A stretch of DNA of 64,000 nt from CAYRFE01 sp964423645 [NCBI: uncultured bacterium] (lineage in GTDB: Bacteria > Macinerneyibacteriota > Macinerneyibacteria > Macinerneyibacteriales): assembly GCA_964423645.1 (NCBI GenBank), contig CAYRFE010000004.1:1-64000 (forward strand). Reading direction: 5' to 3'. The notes below the pieces were generated by a model. It saw only the letters and a list, made by a program, of their open reading frames with translations, searched no databases and was not told the origin of the DNA. Shown here in pieces: positions 63,926-64,000 of this stretch. The position numbers were made by a program, and so were the translations under genes. The number at the start of each line of letters is the position of its first letter. Position 1 is the first letter of the stretch.

Positions 63926-63975
63926 ACGTCCCCTTCCTGTGTATCGCCCACTATTGTTACAGGTTAAGGGGACGT
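63926..63975. repeat. Inverted repeat near the right edge
   Basis: ACGTCCCCTTCCTGT and ACAGGTTAAGGGGACGT form a stem of about 15 bp with two unpaired bases and an 18-base loop. It resembles dispersed REP/MITE-type hairpins. At 63806-63830 lies GAACCCTTTGCGACACTACC, probably a decayed end of the GAGACCTTTGC family. Otherwise 63746-64000 is non-coding. Confidence 0.5.
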
Positions 63976-64000
63976 CGAGACCGCGATATTCACCGAATGA

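Overview
The window looks like part of the chromosome of a diderm (Gram-negative-type) bacterium of moderate GC content. It has many lipoproteins with clear lipoboxes, a TolC-type efflux protein, LPS-type glycosyltransferases (GT9 and a WaaE-like GT2), an RseC-like protein, HslV, and a FlgM-like anti-sigma factor that suggests motility. The 7TM-DISM hybrid kinase, the YYNTFYN-type TPR lipoprotein, the serine-palmitoyltransferase-like enzyme and the GKGPGE beta-propeller lipoproteins point loosely to Spirochaetota or the FCB/candidate-phylum realm. No rRNA or tRNA is present, so the phylum cannot be fixed. Almost all genes lie on the minus strand in tight operons with good AGGAGG ribosome sites.

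Layout, left to right: (1) 1-5.4 kb: an AT-rich leucine-rich-repeat lipoprotein, a decayed outer-membrane-protein remnant, an iron alcohol dehydrogenase, a WG-repeat lipoprotein and a hydrolase. (2) 5.5-14.6 kb: housekeeping genes (TraB/GumN, RdgB, RNase PH, GNAT, HslV, XerC/D, TopA, RseC). (3) 14.6-19.7 kb: a 1687-residue signalling protein whose kinase, ATPase and GGDEF parts all look degenerate. Its promoter is abutted by a 22-bp tandem repeat. (4) 19.9-25.2 kb: two glycosyltransferases, TsaD, a YibQ-type deacetylase and a CtpA protease. (5) 26-32.8 kb: FlgM, a TPR lipoprotein, MetK, a sugar nucleotidyltransferase, a lipid kinase and a serine-palmitoyltransferase-like enzyme, apparently one long transcript. 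(6) 33-37.4 kb: TolC, then a ZnuA-C-B/Zur zinc operon. (7) 37.4-41.1 kb: a histidine-phosphatase/radical-SAM pair, a PAS protein, and a methyltransferase/GxxExxY cassette built on short repeats. (8) 41.1-49.4 kb: a surface-sugar cluster (SDR epimerase, WbpG-like amidotransferase, HisF/HisH paralogues, acetyltransferase, aminotransferase, glycosyltransferase) with a REP-associated tyrosine transposase inserted. (9) 49.4-57.1 kb: M15-like peptidase, SDR-type threonine dehydrogenase, DUF523, SPFH-zinc-ribbon protein, CDF transporter, TauE, BirA and thioesterase. (10) 57.2-64 kb: a hybrid sensor kinase in an operon with an 11-residue-repeat protein and a chagasin-like protein, then two paralogous propeller lipoproteins.

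Non-coding DNA is rich in small repeats. One family (copies near 25.8, 45.3, 50.2, 57.3 and 61.2 kb) has IS-like terminal inverted repeats starting GAGACCTTTGC and GC-rich internal hairpins. REP-type hairpins occur both inside one of these copies and inside the transposase reading frame. Three genes (GT9, TPR-glycosyltransferase, YbgC thioesterase) have near-consensus promoters placed so that the transcript would start at the ATG, which predicts leaderless mRNAs. No CRISPR array, prophage or complete insertion sequence was seen. The most novel-looking items are the triple-degenerate giant signalling protein, the kinase operon with the SFPD-repeat protein, and the repeat-borne GxxExxY/methyltransferase cassette.
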